Shown here: one piece after another, positions 10,892-24,500 of the stretch
Position numbering within the stretch: the stretch's first letter is position 1
How the letters are laid out: each line of letters starts with the position of its first letter
Source of the DNA: Colletes latitarsis
Lineage: Eukaryota; Arthropoda; Insecta; Hymenoptera; Colletidae
DNA: 64,000 nucleotides
NCBI RefSeq assembly: GCF_051014445.1
Contig: NW_027488368.1
Span: 7,130,001 to 7,194,000, forward strand
Reading direction: 5' to 3'
Notes under the pieces: model-generated
What the model was told of the DNA's origin: nothing
The model's database searches: none
What the model saw: the letters and a program-made list of their open reading frames with translations, nothing else
Program-made: the position numbers and the translations under genes

Positions 10892-13800
10892 CTTTTTTTC
10901 TGGATTGGATCCCGTAGAAATGTGGTTCCACACCGAAACAGTCAATTAAACCTGGTTTCGAGTAATATTTTGGAGGATAACGCTGGTTATGTTTGGGTTA
11001 GTTCTTGTATTTGCAATCATCTGGCTCATACTTTCGCGTTTTTCGCATACTTGTTGGCCAGATCCAGCGCTTTTTCTGATTTGGACACCGTAGTAATGTG
11101 GTTCCACACCGAAACAGTCAATGAAACCTGGTTTCGAGTAGTATTTTGGAGGATAACGCTGGTTATGTTTAGGTTAGATCTGGTATTTGCCCTCATCTGG
11201 CTCGTACTTTCGCATTTTTCGCATACTCGTTGGCCAGATCCAGCGCTTTTTCTGATTTGGATACCGTAGTAATGTGGTTCCACACCGAAACAGTCAATTA
11301 AACCTGGTTTCGAGTAATATTTTGGAGGATAACGCTGGTTATGTTTGGGTTAGATCTGGTATTTGCCCTCATCTGGCTCGTACTATCGCATTTTTCGCAT
11401 ACTTGTTGGCCTGGTCTTGGACTTTTTCTGGTTTGGATCACGTAGTAATGCGGTACCGCACCGAAACAGTCAATTAAACCTGGTTGCGATTAATATTTTA
11501 GAGGATAACGCCGGTTATTTCTGGGTTAGGTCTGGTATTTGCCCTCATCTGGCTCGTGCTTTGGCATTTTTCGCATACTTGTAGGCCAGATGCTGGCCTT
11601 TTTCGGGCTTGGACCACGTAGTAATGTGGTACCACACTGTCAATAAAAGCTGGTTCCGATTAGTATTTTAGAGGATAACGCTGGTTATGTCTGGGTTAGT
11701 TCCGGTATTTGCAATCACCTGGCTCATACTTTCGCGTTTTTCGCATACTTGTTAGCCAGGTCCTGGGCTTCTTCTGGTTTGGATCACGTAGTAATGCGGT
11801 ACCACACCGAAACAGTCAATTAAACCTGGTTGCGATTAATATTATAGAGGATCACGCCGGTTATGTCTTGGTTAGGTCTGGTATTTGCCCTCATCTGGTT
11901 CGTACGTTCACGTTTTTCGCATACGCGTTGGCCAGATCCTGGGTTTTTTCTGGTTTGGTTCACGCAGTAATGCGGTACCACACCGAAACAGTCAATTAAA
12001 CCTGGTTGCGATTAATATTATAGAGGATCACGCCGGTTATGTCTCCGTTAGGTCTGGGATTTGCCCTCATCTGGCTCGTACTTTCGCATTTTGCGTATAC
12101 TGGTTGGCAAAATCCTGGGCTCTTTCTGGTTTGGATCACGCAGTGATGCGGTACCACACCGACACAACCAATTAAACCTTGTTGCGATTTTTTTTTTGAG
12201 GATAACGCCGGCTATGTCTCGGTTAGTTCTGGGATTTGCCCTCATCTGGCTCGTACTTTCGCATTTTTCGCATACTTCTAGCCAGATCCTGGGCTTTTTC
12301 TGGTTTGGATACCGTAGTAACGAGTTTCCACACTGAAACAGTCAATTAAACCTGGTTGCGATTAATATTTTAGAGGACAACGCCGGTTACGTCTGGGTTA
12401 GGTCTGGTATTTGCCCTCATCTGGCTCGTGCTTTGGCATTTTTCGCATACTTGATAGCCATATCCTGCGTTTTATCTGGTTTCTATCCCGCAGTAATGTG
12501 GTTCCACACCGAAGCAGTCAATTAAACCTGTTTGCGATGAATATTTTAGAGGATATCGCCGGTTATGTCTCCGTTAGGTCTGGAATTTGCCCTCATCTGG
12601 CTCATACTTTCGCATTTTTCGCATACTTGTTGGCCAGATCCTGGCCTTCTTCTGGCTTGGACCACGCAGTAATGTGGTATCACACTGAAACAGCCAATTA
12701 AACCTGGTTGCGATTAATATTTTAGAGGATAACGCTGGTTATGTCTGGATTAGGTCTGGTATTTGGCCTCATCTGGCTCGTACTTTCGCATTTTTCGCAT
12801 ACTTGTTGGCCAGATCCTGGCTATTTTCTGGTATGGATAACGTAGTAATGCGGTACCGCGCCGAAACAGTCAATTAAACCTGGTTGCGATTAATATTTTA
12901 GAGGATAACGCTGGTTATGTCTGGGTTAGGTCTGGTATTTGCCCTCATCTGGCTCGTGCTTTGGCATTTTTCGCATACTTGTAGGCCAGATGCTGGCCTT
13001 TTTCGGGCTTGGACCACGTAGTAATGTGGTACCACACTGTCAATAAAAGCTGGTTCCGATTAGTATTTTAGAGGATAACGCTGGTTATGTCTGGGTTAGT
13101 TCCGGTATTTGCAATCACCTGGCTCATACTTTCGCGTTTTTCGCATACTTGTTAGCCAGGTCCTGGGTTTTTTTCTGGTTTGAATCCCGTAGTAATTAGA
13201 TTCCACACCGAAACAGTCAATTAAACCTGGTTGCGATTAATATTTTAGAGGATAACGCTGGTTATGTCTAGGTTAGTTCTGGGATTTGCAATCATCTGGC
13301 TCATACCTTCGCGTTTTTCGCATACTTGCTGGCCAGATCCTGCGTTTTTTCTGGTTTGGATCACGTACTATTGCGGTACCACACCGAAGCAGTCAATTAA
13401 ACCTGGTTGCGATTAATGTTTTCGAGGATAACGCCGGTTATGTCTGGGTTAGGTCTGGTATTTGCAATCATCTGGCTCATACTTTCGCGTTTTTCGCATA
13501 CTTGTTGGCCAGATCCTGGGCTTTTTCTGGTTTGGATCACGTAGTAATGTGGTACCACACTGAAACAGTCAATAAAAGCTGGTTGCGATTAGTATTTTAG
13601 CGGATAACGCTGGTTATGTCTGGGTTAGTTCTGGTATTTGCAATCATCTGGCTCGAACTTTCGCATTTTTCGCATACTTGTTGGCCAGATCCTGGGATAT
13701 TTCTGGTTTGGATCACGTAGTAATGTGGTACCACACCGAAACAGTCAATTAAACCTGGTTTCGATTAATATTTTGGAGGATAACGCTGGTTATGTTTGGG

Positions 13801-15238
13801 TTAGATCTGGTATTTGCATTCATCTGGCACATAATTTCGCTATTTTCGCATACTTGTTGGCCAGATGCTCGCCTTTTTCAGGTTTGGATCACGCAGTAAT
13901 GTGGTTCCACACCGAAACAGTCAATTAAACCTGGTTTCGATTAATATTTTGGAGGATAACGCTGGTTATGTTTGGGTTAGATCTGGTATCTGCAATCATC
14001 TGGCACATACTTTCGCTTTTTTCGCATACTTGTTCGCCAGATCCTGGGATATTTCTAGTTTGGATCACGTACTATTGCGGTACCACACCGAAGCAGTCAA
14101 TTAAACCTGGTTGCGATTAATGTTTTCGAGGATAACGCCGGTTATGTCTGGGTTAGGTCTGGTATTTGCAATCATCTGGCTCATACTTTCGCGTTTTTCG
14201 CATACTTGTTGGCCAGATCCTGGGCTTTTTCTGGTTTGGATCACGTAGTAATGCCGTACCACGCTGAAAGAGTCAATAATAGCTGGTTCCGATTAGTATT
14301 TTAGAGGATAACGCTGGTTATGTTTGGGTTAGTTCTGGTATTTGCAATCATCTGGCACATACTTTCGCGTTTTTCGCATAGCTGGTGGCCAGATCCAGCT
14401 TTTTTTCTGGATTGGATCACGTAGTAATGCGGTACCACACCGAATCAGTCATTTAAACCTGGTTGCTAGTAATATTTTAGAGGATAACGCCGGTTATGTC
14501 TGGGTTAGTTCTGGGATTTGCACTCATCTGGTTCGTACCTTCGTATTTTTCGCATACCTGGCAAGATCCTGGGCTTTTTCTGGTTTGGATCACGTACTAT
14601 TGCGGTACCACACCGAAGCAGTCAATTAAACCTGGTTGCGATTAATGTTTTCGAGGATAACGCCGGTTATGTCTGGGTTAGGTCTGGTATTTGCAATCAT
14701 CTGGCTCATACTTTCGCGTTTTTCGCATACTTGTTGGCCAGATGCTGGGCTTTTTCTGGTTTGGATCACGTAGTAATGTGGTACCACACTGATACAGTCA
14801 ATAAAAGCTGGTTGCGATTAGTATTTTAGAGGATAACGCTGGTTATGTCTGGGTTAGTTCTGGTATTTCCAATCATCTGGCACATACTTTCACTTTTTTC
14901 GCATACTTGTTGGCCAGATCCTGGGATATTTCTGGTTTGGATCACGTAGTAATGCGGTACCACACCGAAACAGTCAATTAAACCTGGTTGCGATTAATAT
15001 TTTAGAGGATAACGCCGGTTATGTCTCGGTTAGGTCTGGGATTTGCCCTCATCTGGCTCGTACTTTCGCATTTTTCGCATACTTGTTGGCCAGATCCTGG
15101 GCTTTTTCTGATTTGGATCCTGTAGTAATATGTTTCCACACCGAAACAGTCAATTAAACCTGGTTTCGAGTAATATTTTCGAGGATAACGCTGGTTATGT
15201 TTGGGTTAGATCTGGTATTTGCCCTCATCTGGCTCGTA
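10352..15238. repeat. 4.9 kb higher-order block, copy 1 (pair at 21,069)
   Basis: About 28 units match 21,069-25,955 at a constant offset of 10,717 bp, with the same order of unit variants. Shared private marks include GGACAACGCCGG, GTCTGGAATTTGCC, TGAATCCCGTAG, GCATACCTGGCAAGATCC (3 bp deleted) and two units lacking six bases after CACACT. It starts at a CTGGCTATTTTCTGG unit and ends within TGGCTCGTAGTTTCGC, where the second copy switches to TGGCTCGTACTTTCGC. Visible differences between copies are scattered single bases, for example CACACTGTC against CACACTCTC at about 13,037 and 23,754. Confidence 0.85.
12188..12197. repeat. T10-tract unit variant, copy 6
   Basis: It is preceded by ACCGACACAACC (A in place of G), a mark found only here and in copy 8. 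It lies inside the block duplicated at an offset of 10,717 bp. Confidence 0.95.
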
Positions 15239-16245
15239 GTTTCGCATTTTTCGCATACTTGTTGACCAGATCCTGGACTTTTTCTGATTTGGATCACGTA
15301 GTAATGTGGTACCACACTGAAGCAGTCAATTAAACCTGTTTGCGATAAATATTTTAGAGGATATCGCCAGTTATGTCTGGGCTAGGTCTGGTATTTGCCC
15401 TCATCTGGCTCGTACTTTCAACTTTTTCGCATACTTGTTGGCCAGATCCAGGCCCTTTTCTGGTTTGGATCACGTAGTAATGTGGTACCACACTGAAACA
15501 ATCAATAGAAGCTGTTTTCGATAAATATTTTAGAGGATAACGCCTGTTATGTCTCGGTTAGATCTAGGATTTGCCGTCATCTGTCTCGTACTTTCGCGTT
15601 TTTCGCATACTTGTTGGCCAGATCCTGAGTTTTTTCTAGTTTGGATCCCGTAGTAATGTGGTACCACACTGAAACAGTCAATAAAAGCTGGTTCCGATTA
15701 GTATTTTACAGGATAACGCTGGTTATGTCGGGGTTAGTTCTGGTATTTGCAATCATCTGGCTCATACTTTCGCGTTTTTCGCATAGCTGTTGGCCAGATC
15801 CAGCTTTTTTTCTGGATTGGATCCCGTAGAAATGTGGTTCCACACCGAAGCAGTCAATTAAACCTGGTTTCGAGTAATATTTTGGAGGATAACGCTGGTT
15901 ATGTTTGGGTTAGTTCTTGTATTTGCAATCATCTGGCTCATACTTTCGCGTTTTTCGCATACTTGTTGGCCAGATCCAGCGCTTTTTCTGATTTGGATAC
16001 CGTAGTAATGTGGTTCCACACCGAAACAGTCAATTAAACCTGGTTTCGAGTAGTATTTTGGAGGATAACGCTGGTTATGTTTGGGTTAGATCTGGTATTT
16101 GCCCTCATCTGGCTCGTACTTTCGCATTTTTCGCATACTTGTTGGCCAGATGCTGGGCTTTTTCTGGTTTGGATCACGTAGTAATGTGGTACCACACTGA
16201 TACAGCCAATTAAACCTGGTTGCGATTAATATTTTAGAGGCTAAC
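15057..16245. repeat. 1.2 kb block, pair at 18,400-19,588
   Basis: Unit order matches 18,400-19,588 at an offset of 3,343 bp, one less than 19 units. Shared marks are ATATGTTTCCACACC, TTGTTGACCAG, ACTTTCAACTTTTTCGC, ACAATCAATAGAAGC, GAGTTTTTTCTAG, CCGTAGAAATG and a terminal GAGGCTAACG. Differences include AGATCCAGGCCC here against AGATCCTGGCCC at 18,789. An earlier relative with many of the same marks lies at about 6.0-6.5 kb. Confidence 0.8.
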
Positions 16246-17393
16246 GCCGGCTATGTCTCGGTTAGTTCTGGGATTTGCCCTCATCTGGCTCGTACTTTCG
16301 CATTTTTCGCATACTTCTAGCCAGATCCTTGGCTTTTTCTGGTTTGGATACCGTAGTAACGAGTTTCCACACTGAAACAGTCAATTAAACCTGGTTGCGA
16401 TTAATATTTTAGAGGATAACGCCGGTTACGTCTGGGTTAGGTCTGGTATTTGCCCTCATCTGGCTCGTGCTTTGGCATTTTTCGCATACTTGATAGCCAT
16501 ATCCTGCGTTTTATCTGGTTTCTATCCCGCAGTAATGTGGTTCCACACCGAAGCAGTCAATTAAACCTGTTTGCGATGAATATTTTAGAGGATATCGCCG
16601 GTTATGTCTCCGTTAGGTCTGGGATTTGCCCTCATCTGGCTCATACTTTCGCATTTTTCGCATACTTGTTGGCCAGATCCTGGCCTTCTTCTGGCTTGGA
16701 CCACGCAGTAATGTGGTATCACACTGAAACAGCCAATTAAACCTGGTTGCGATTAATATTTTAGAGGATAACGCTGGTTATGTCTGGATTAGGTCTGGTA
16801 TTTGGCCTCATCTGGCTTGTACTTTCGCATTTTTCGCATACTTGTTGGCCAGATCCTGGCTATTTTCTGGTTTGGATCACGTAGTAATGTGGTTCCACAC
16901 CGAAACAGTCAATTAATCCCGTTTGCGATTAATATTTTAGAGGATAACGCCGGTTATGTCTCGGTTTGGTCTGGGATTTGCCCTCATCTGGCTCGTACTT
17001 CCGCATTTTTCGCATACTTATTAGCCAGATCCTGGGCCTTTTCAGGTTTGGATAACGTAGTAATGTGGTACCACACTGAAACAGTCAATTAAACGTAGTT
17101 GCGATTAATATTTTAGAGGATAATGCCGGGTATGTCTCGGTTAGGTCTGGGATTTTCCCTCATCTGGCTCGTACTTTCGCATTTTTCGCATACTTGTTGG
17201 CCAGATCCTGGGCTTTCTCTGGTTTGGATCACGTAGTAATGTGGTACCACACTGAAACAGTCAATAAAAGCTGGTTCCGATTAGTATTTTACAGGATAAC
17301 GCTGGTTATGTCGGGGTTAGTTCTGGCATTTGCAATCATCTGGCTCATACTTTCGCGTTTTTCGCATAGCTGTTGGCCAGATCCAGCTTTTTT
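16241..17393. repeat. Copy of 9,746-10,898 (offset 6,495 bp)
   Basis: Units with AGATCCTTGGC, CATATCCTGCG, TGGCTTGTACTTTC, AATCCCGTTTGCG, TTATTAGCC and GGGCTTTCTCTGG follow in the same order as at 9.7-10.9 kb. At the left edge the tract-bearing sequence of the source is replaced by GAGGCTAACG from the preceding block, so the join lies inside a unit. At the right edge it switches to TGGTTTGGATACCG, where the source reads TGGATTGGATCCCG. Confidence 0.8.
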
Positions 17394-17925
17394 TCTGGTT
17401 TGGATACCGTAGTAACGAGTTTCCACACTGAAACAGTCAATTAAACCTGGTTGCGATTAATATTTTAGAGGACAACGCCGGTTACGTCTGGGTTAGGTCT
17501 GGTATTTGCCCTCATCTGGCTCGTGCTTTGGCATTTTTCGCATACTTGATAGCCATATCCTGCGTTTTATCTGGTTTCTATCCCGCAGTAATGTGGTTCC
17601 ACACCGAAGCAGTCAATTAAACCTGTTTGCGATGAATATTTTAGAGGATATCGCCGGTTATGTCTCCGTTAGGTCTGGAATTTGCCCTCATCTGGCTCAT
17701 ACTTTCGCATTTTTCGCATACTTGTTGGCCAGATCCTGGCCTTCTTCTGGCTTGGACCACGCAGTAATGTGGTATCACACTGAAACAGCCAATTAAACCT
17801 GGTTGCGATTAATATTTTAGAGGATAACGCTGGTTATGTCTGGATTAGGTCTGGTATTTGGCCTCATCTGGCTCGTACTTTCGCATTTTTCGCATACTTG
17901 TTGGCCAGATCCTGGCTATTTTCTG
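17393..17925. repeat. Patch related to 12,298-12,830 and 23,015-23,547
   Basis: Three units carry the private pair GGACAACGCCGG and GTCTGGAATTTGCC that is otherwise seen only at 12.37-12.58 kb and 23.09-23.30 kb. The offset to the first of these is 5,095 bp. It is flanked by patches of different origin on both sides, with no loss of unit register at the joins. Confidence 0.72.
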
Positions 17926-17929
17926 GTTT

Positions 17930-18350
17930 GGATCACGCAGTAATGTGGTTCCACACCGAAACAGTCAATTAAACCTGGTTTCGATTAATATTTTGGAGGA
18001 TAACGCTGGTTATGTTTGGGTTAGATCTGGTATCTGCAATCATCTGGCACATACTTTCGCTTTTTTCGCATACTTGTTCGCCAGATCCTGGGATATTTCT
18101 AGTTTGGATCACGTACTATTGCGGTACCACACCGAAGCAGTCAATTAAACCTGGTTGCGATTAATGTTTTCGAGGATAACGCCGGTTATGTCTGGGTTAG
18201 GTCTGGTATTTGCAATCATCTGGCTCATACTTTCGCGTTTTTCGCATACTTGTTGGCCAGATCCTGGGCTTTTTCTGGTTTGGATCACGTAGTAATGCCG
18301 TACCACGCTGAAAGAGTCAATAATAGCTGGTTCCGATTAGTATTTTAGAG
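17930..18350. repeat. Patch related to 13,887-14,306
   Basis: This starts at GATCACGCAGTAATGTGGTTC and carries GGTATCTGCAATC, TTGTTCGCCAG, GGATATTTCTAG and GCTGAAAGAGTCAATAATAG, all shared with 13.9-14.3 kb at an offset of about 4,044 bp. It ends just after the CAATAATAG unit, where the next bases switch to GGATAACGCCGG in place of GGATAACGCTGG. Confidence 0.72.
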
Positions 18351-19920
18351 GATAACGCCGGTTATGTCTGGGTTAGGTCTGGTATTTGCAATCATCTGGC
18401 TCGTACTTTCGCATTTTTCGCATACTTGTTGGCCAGATCCTGGGCTTTTTCTGATTTGGATCCTGTAGTAATATGTTTCCACACCGAAACAGTCAATTAA
18501 ACCTGGTTTCGAGTAATATTTTCGAGGATAACGCTGGTTATGTTTGGGTTAGATCTGGTATTTGCCCTCATCTGGCTCGTAGTTTCGCATTTTTCGCATA
18601 CTTGTTGACCAGATCCTGGACTTTTTCTGATTTGGATCACGTAGTAATGTGGTACCACACTGAAGCAGTCAATTAAACCTGTTTGCGATAAATATTTTAG
18701 AGGATATCGCCAGTTATGTCTGGGCTAGGTCTGGTATTTGCCCTCATCTGGCTCGTACTTTCAACTTTTTCGCATACTTGTTGGCCAGATCCTGGCCCTT
18801 TTCTGGTTTGGATCACGTAGTAATGTGGTACCACACTGAAACAATCAATAGAAGCTGTTTTCGATAAATATTTTAGAGGATAACGCCTGTTATGTCTCGG
18901 TTAGATCTAGGATTTGCCGTCATCTGTCTCGTACTTTCGCGTTTTTCGCATACTTGTTGGCCAGATCCTGAGTTTTTTCTAGTTTGGATCCCGTAGTAAT
19001 GTGGTACCACACTGAAACAGTCAATAAAAGCTGGTTCCGATTAGTATTTTACAGGATAACGCTGGTTATGTCGGGGTTAGTTCTGGTATTTGCAATCATC
19101 TGGCTCATACTTTCGCGTTTTTCGCATAGCTGTTGGCCAGATCCAGCTTTTTTTCTGGATTGGATCCCGTAGAAATGTGGTTCCACACCGAAACAGTCAA
19201 TTAAACCTGGTTTCGAGTAATATTTTGGAGGATAACGCTGGTTATGTTTGGGTTAGTTCTTGTATTTGCAATCATCTGGCTCATACTTTCGCGTTTTTCG
19301 CATACTTGTTGGCCAGATCCAGCGCTTTTTCTGATTTGGATACCGTAGTAATGTGGTTCCACACCGAAACAGTCAATTAAACCTGGTTTCGAGTAGTATT
19401 TTGGAGGATAACGCTGGTTATGTTTGGGTTAGATCTGGTATTTGCCCTCATCTGGCTCGTACTTTCGCATTTTTCGCATACTTGTTGGCCAGATGCTGGG
19501 CTTTTTCTGGTTTGGATCACGTAGTAATGTGGTACCACACTGATACAGCCAATTAAACCTGGTTGCGATTAATATTTTAGAGGCTAACGCTGGTTATGTC
19601 TGGATTAGGTCTGGTATTTGGCCTCATCTGGCTTGTACTTTCGCATTTTTCGCATACTTGTTGGCCAGATCCTGGCTATTTTCTGGTTTGGATCACGTAG
19701 TAATGTGGTTCCACACCGAAACAGTCAATTAATCCCGCTTGCGATTAATATTATAGAGGATCACACCGGTTATGTCTCCGTTAGGTCTGGGATTTGCCCT
19801 CATCTGGCTCGTACTTTCGCATTTTGCGTATACTGGTTGGCAAAATCCTGGGCTCTTTCTGGTTTGGATCACGCAGTGATGCGGTACCACACCGACACAG
19901 CCAATTAAACCTTGTTGCGA

Positions 19921-19930
19921 TTTTTTTTTT
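19921..19930. repeat. T10-tract unit variant, copy 7
   Basis: It sits 10,189 bp after copy 5 with the same GGATCACACCGG mark before it and AGATCCTTGGC after it, so it descends from the same module as copy 5. Confidence 0.95.
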
Positions 19931-20540
19931 GAGGATAACGCCGGCTATGTCTCGGTTAGTTCTGGGATTTGCCCTCATCTGGCTCGTACTTTCGCATTTT
20001 TCGCATACTTCTAGCCAGATCCTTGGCTTTTTCTGGTTTGGATACCGTAGTAACGAGTTTCCACACTGAAACAGTCAATTGAACCTGGTTGCGATTAATA
20101 TTTTAGAGGATAACGCCGGTTACGTCTGGGTTAGGTCTGGTATTTGCCCTCATCTGGCTCGTGCTTTGGCATTTTTCGCATACTTGATAGCCATATCCTG
20201 CGTTTTATCTGGTTTCTATCCCGCAGTAATGTGGTTCCACACCGAAGCAGTCAATTAAACCTGTTTGCGATGAATATTTTAGAGGATATCGCCGGTTATG
20301 TCTCCGTTAGGTCTGGGATTTGCCCTCATCTGGCTCATACTTTCGCATTTTTCGCATACTTGTTGGCCAGATCCTGGCCTTATTCTGGCTTGGACCACGC
20401 AGTAATGTGGTATCACACTGAAACAGCCAATTAAACCTGGTTGCGATTGATATTTTAGAGGATAACGCTGGTTATGTCTGGATTAGGTCTGGTATTTGGC
20501 CTCATCTGGCTTGTACTTTCGCATTTTTCGCATACTTGTT

Positions 20541-21596
20541 GGCCAGATCCTGGCTATTTTCTGGTTTGGATCACGTAGTAATGTGGTTCCACACCGAAAC
20601 AGTCAATTAATCCCGTTTGCGATTAATATTTTAGAGGATAACGCCGGTTATGTCTCGGTTTGGTCTGGGATTTGCCCTCATCTGGCTCGTACTTCCGCAT
20701 TTTTCGCATACTTATTAGCCAGATCCTGGGCCTTTTCAGGTTTGGATAACGTAGTAATGTGGTACCACACTGAAACAGTCAATTAAACGTAGTTGCGATT
20801 AATATTTTAGAGGATAATGCCGGGTATGTCTCGGTTAGGTCTGGGATTTTCCCTCATCTGGCTCGTACTTTCGCATTTTTCGCATACTTGTTGGCCAGAT
20901 CCTGGGCTTTCTCTGGTTTGGATCACGTAGTAATGTGGTACCACACTGAAACAGTCAATAAAAGCTGGTTCCGATTAGTATTTTACAGGATAACGCTGGT
21001 TATGTCGGGGTTAGTTCTGGCATTTGCAATCATCTGGCTCATACTTTCGCGTTTTTCGCATAGCTGTTGGCCAGATCCTGGCTATTTTCTGGTTTGGATC
21101 ACGTAGTAATGTGGTTCCACACCGAAACAGTCAATTAATCCCGTTTGCGATTAATATTTTAGAGGATAACGCCGGTTATGTCTCGGTTTGGTCTGGGATT
21201 TGCCCTCATCTGGCTCGTACTTCCGCATTTTTCGCATACTTATTAGCCAGATCCTGGGCCTTTTCAGGTTTGGATAACGTAGTAATGTGGTACCACACTG
21301 AAACAGTCAATTAAACGTAGTTGCGATTAATATTTTAGAGGATAATGCCGGGTATGTCTCGGTTAGGTCTGGGATTTTCCCTCATCTGGCTCGTACTTTC
21401 GCATTTTTCGCATACTTGTTGGCCAGATCCTGGGCTTTCTCTGGTTTGGATCACGTAGTAATGTGGTACCACACTGAAACAGTCAATAAAAGCTGGTTCC
21501 GATTAGTATTTTACAGGATAACGCTGGTTATGTCGGGGTTAGTTCTGGCATTTGCAATCATCTGGCTCATACTTTCGCGTTTTTCGCATAGCTGTT
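20541..21596. repeat. Direct tandem duplication of a 528 bp (three-unit) block
   Basis: Bases 20,541-21,068 and 21,069-21,596 have the same three-unit series: CTGGCTATTTTCTGG with AATCCCGTTTGCG, then TTATTAGCC with CCTTTTCAGG, then GGGCTTTCTCTGG. The period is exactly three units. It is the left boundary of the second 4.9 kb block, so it probably marks the crossover point that created that duplication. Confidence 0.75.
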
Positions 21597-24500
21597 GGCC
21601 AGGTCCAGCTTTTTTTCTGGATTGGATCCCGTAGAAATGTGGTTCCACACCGAAACAGTCAATTAAACCTGGTTTCGAGTAATATTTTGGAGGATAACGC
21701 TGGTTATGTTTGGGTTAGTTCTTGTATTTGCAATCATCTGGCTCATACTTTCGCGTTTTTCGCATACTTGTTGGCCAGATCCAGCGCTTTTTCTGATTTG
21801 GACACCGTAGTAATGTGGTTCCACACCGAAACAGTCAATGAAACCTGGTTTCGAGTAGTATTTTGGAGGATAACGCTGGTTATGTTTGGGTTAGATCTGG
21901 TATTTGCCCTCATCTGGCTCGTACTTTCGCATTTTTCGCATACTCGTTGGCCAGATCCAGCGCTTTTTCTGATTTGGATACCGTAGTAATGTGGTTCCAC
22001 ACCGAAACAGTCAATTAAACCTGGTTTCGAGTAATATTTTGGAGGATAACGCTGGTTATGTTTGGGTTAGATCTGGTATTTGCCCTCATCTGGCTCGTAC
22101 TATCGCATTTTTCGCATACTTGTTGGCCTGGTCTTGGACTTTTTCTGGTTTGGATCACGTAGTAATGCGGTACCGCACCGAAACAGTCAATTAAACCTGG
22201 TTGCGATTAATATTTTAGAGGATAACGCCGGTTATTTCTGGGTTAGGTCTGGTATTTGCCCTCATCTGGCTCGTGCTTTGGCATTTTTCGCATACTTGTA
22301 GGCCAGATGCTGGCCTTTTTCGGGCTTGGACCACGTAGTAATGTGGTACCACACTGTCAATAAAAGCTGGTTCCGATTAGTATTTTAGAGGATAACGCTG
22401 GTTATGTCTGGGTTAGTTCCGGTATTTGCAATCACCTGGCTCATACTTTCGCGTTTTTCGCATACTTGTTAGCCAGGTCCTGGGCTTCTTCTGGTTTGGA
22501 TCACGTAGTAATGCGGTACCACACCGAAACAGTCAATTAAACCTGGTTGCGATTAATATTATAGAGGATCACGCCGGTTATGTCTTGGTTAGGTCTGGTA
22601 TTTGCCCTCATCTGGTTCGTACGTTCACGTTTTTCGCATACGCGTTGGCCAGATCCTGGGTTTTTTCTGGTTTGGTTCACGCAGTAATGCGGTACCACAC
22701 CGAAACAGTCAATTAAACCTGGTTGCGATTAATATTATAGAGGATCACGCCGGTTATGTCTCCGTTAGGTCTGGGATTTGCCCTCATCTGGCTCGTACTT
22801 TCGCATTTTGCGTATACTGGTTGGCAAAATCCTGGGCTCTTTCTGGTTTGGATCACGCAGTGATGCGGTACCACACCGACACAACCAATTAAACCTTGTT
22901 GCGATTTTTTTTTTGAGGATAACGCCGGCTATGTCTCGGTTAGTTCTGGGATTTGCCCTCATCTGGCTCGTACTTTCGCATTTTTCGCATACTTCTAGCC
23001 AGATCCTGGGCTTTTTCTGGTTTGGATACCGTAGTAACGAGTTTCCACACTGAAACAGTCAATTAAACCTGGTTGCGATTAATATTTTAGAGGACAACGC
23101 CGGTTACGTCTGGGTTAGGTCTGGTATTTGCCCTCATCTGGCTCGTGCTTTGGCATTTTTCGCATACTTGATAGCCATATCCTGCGTTTTATCTGGTTTC
23201 TATCCCGCAGTAATGTGGTTCCACACCGAAGCAGTCAATTAAACCTGTTTGCGATGAATATTTTAGAGGATATCGCCGGTTATGTCTCCGTTAGGTCTGG
23301 AATTTGCCCTCATCTGGCTCATACTTTCGCATTTTTCGCATACTTGTTGGCCAGATCCTGGCCTTCTTCTGGCTTGGACCACGCAGTAATGTGGTATCAC
23401 ACTGAAACAGCCAATTAAACCTGGTTGCGATTAATATTTTAGAGAATAACGCTGGTTATGTCTGGATTAGGTCTGGTATTTGGCCTCATCTGGCTCGTAC
23501 TTTCGCATTTTTCGCATACTTGTTGGCCAGATCCTGGCTATTTTCTGGTTTGGATAACGTAGTAATGCGGTACCGCGCCGAAACAGTCAATTAAACCTGG
23601 TTGCGATTAATATTTTAGAGGATAACGCTGGTTATGTCTGGGTTAGGTCTGGTATTTGCCCTCATCTGGCTCGTGCTTTGGCATTTTTCGCATACTTGTA
23701 GGCCAGATGCTGGCCTTTTTCGGGCTTGGACCACGTAGTAATGTGGTACCACACTCTCAATAAAAGCTGGTTCCGATTAGTATTTTAGAGGATAACGCTG
23801 GTTATGTCTGGGTTAGTTCCGGTATTTGCAATCACCTGGCTCATACTTTCGCGTTTTTCGCATACTTGTTAGCCAGGTCCTGGGTTTTTTTCTGGTTTGA
23901 ATCCCGTAGTAATTAGATTCCACACCGAAACAGTCAATTAAACCTGGTTGCGATTAATATTTTAGAGGATAACGCTGGTTATGTCTAGGTTAGTTCTGGG
24001 ATTTGCAATCATCTGGCTCATACCTTCGCGTTTTTCGCATACTTGCTGCCCAGATCCTGCGTTTTTTCTGGTTTGGATCACGTACTATTGCGGTACCACA
24101 CCGAAGCAGTCAATTAAACCTGGTTGCGATTAATGTTTTCGAGGATAACGCCGGTTATGTCTGGGTTAGGTCTGGTATTTGCAATCATCTGGCTCATACT
24201 TTCGCGTTTTTCGCATACTTGTTGGCCAGATCCTGGGCTTTTTCTGGTTTGGATCACGTAGTAATGTGGTACCACACTGAAACAGTCAATAAAAGCTGGT
24301 TGCGATTAGTAATTTAGCGGATAACGCTGGTTATGTCTGGGTTAGTTCTGGTATTTGCAATCATCTGGCTCGAACTTTCGCATTTTTCGCATACTTGTTG
24401 GCCAGATCCTGGGATATTTCTGGTTTGGATCACGTAGTAATGTGGTACCACACCGAAACAGTCAATTAAACCTGGTTTCGATTAATATTTTGGAGGATAA

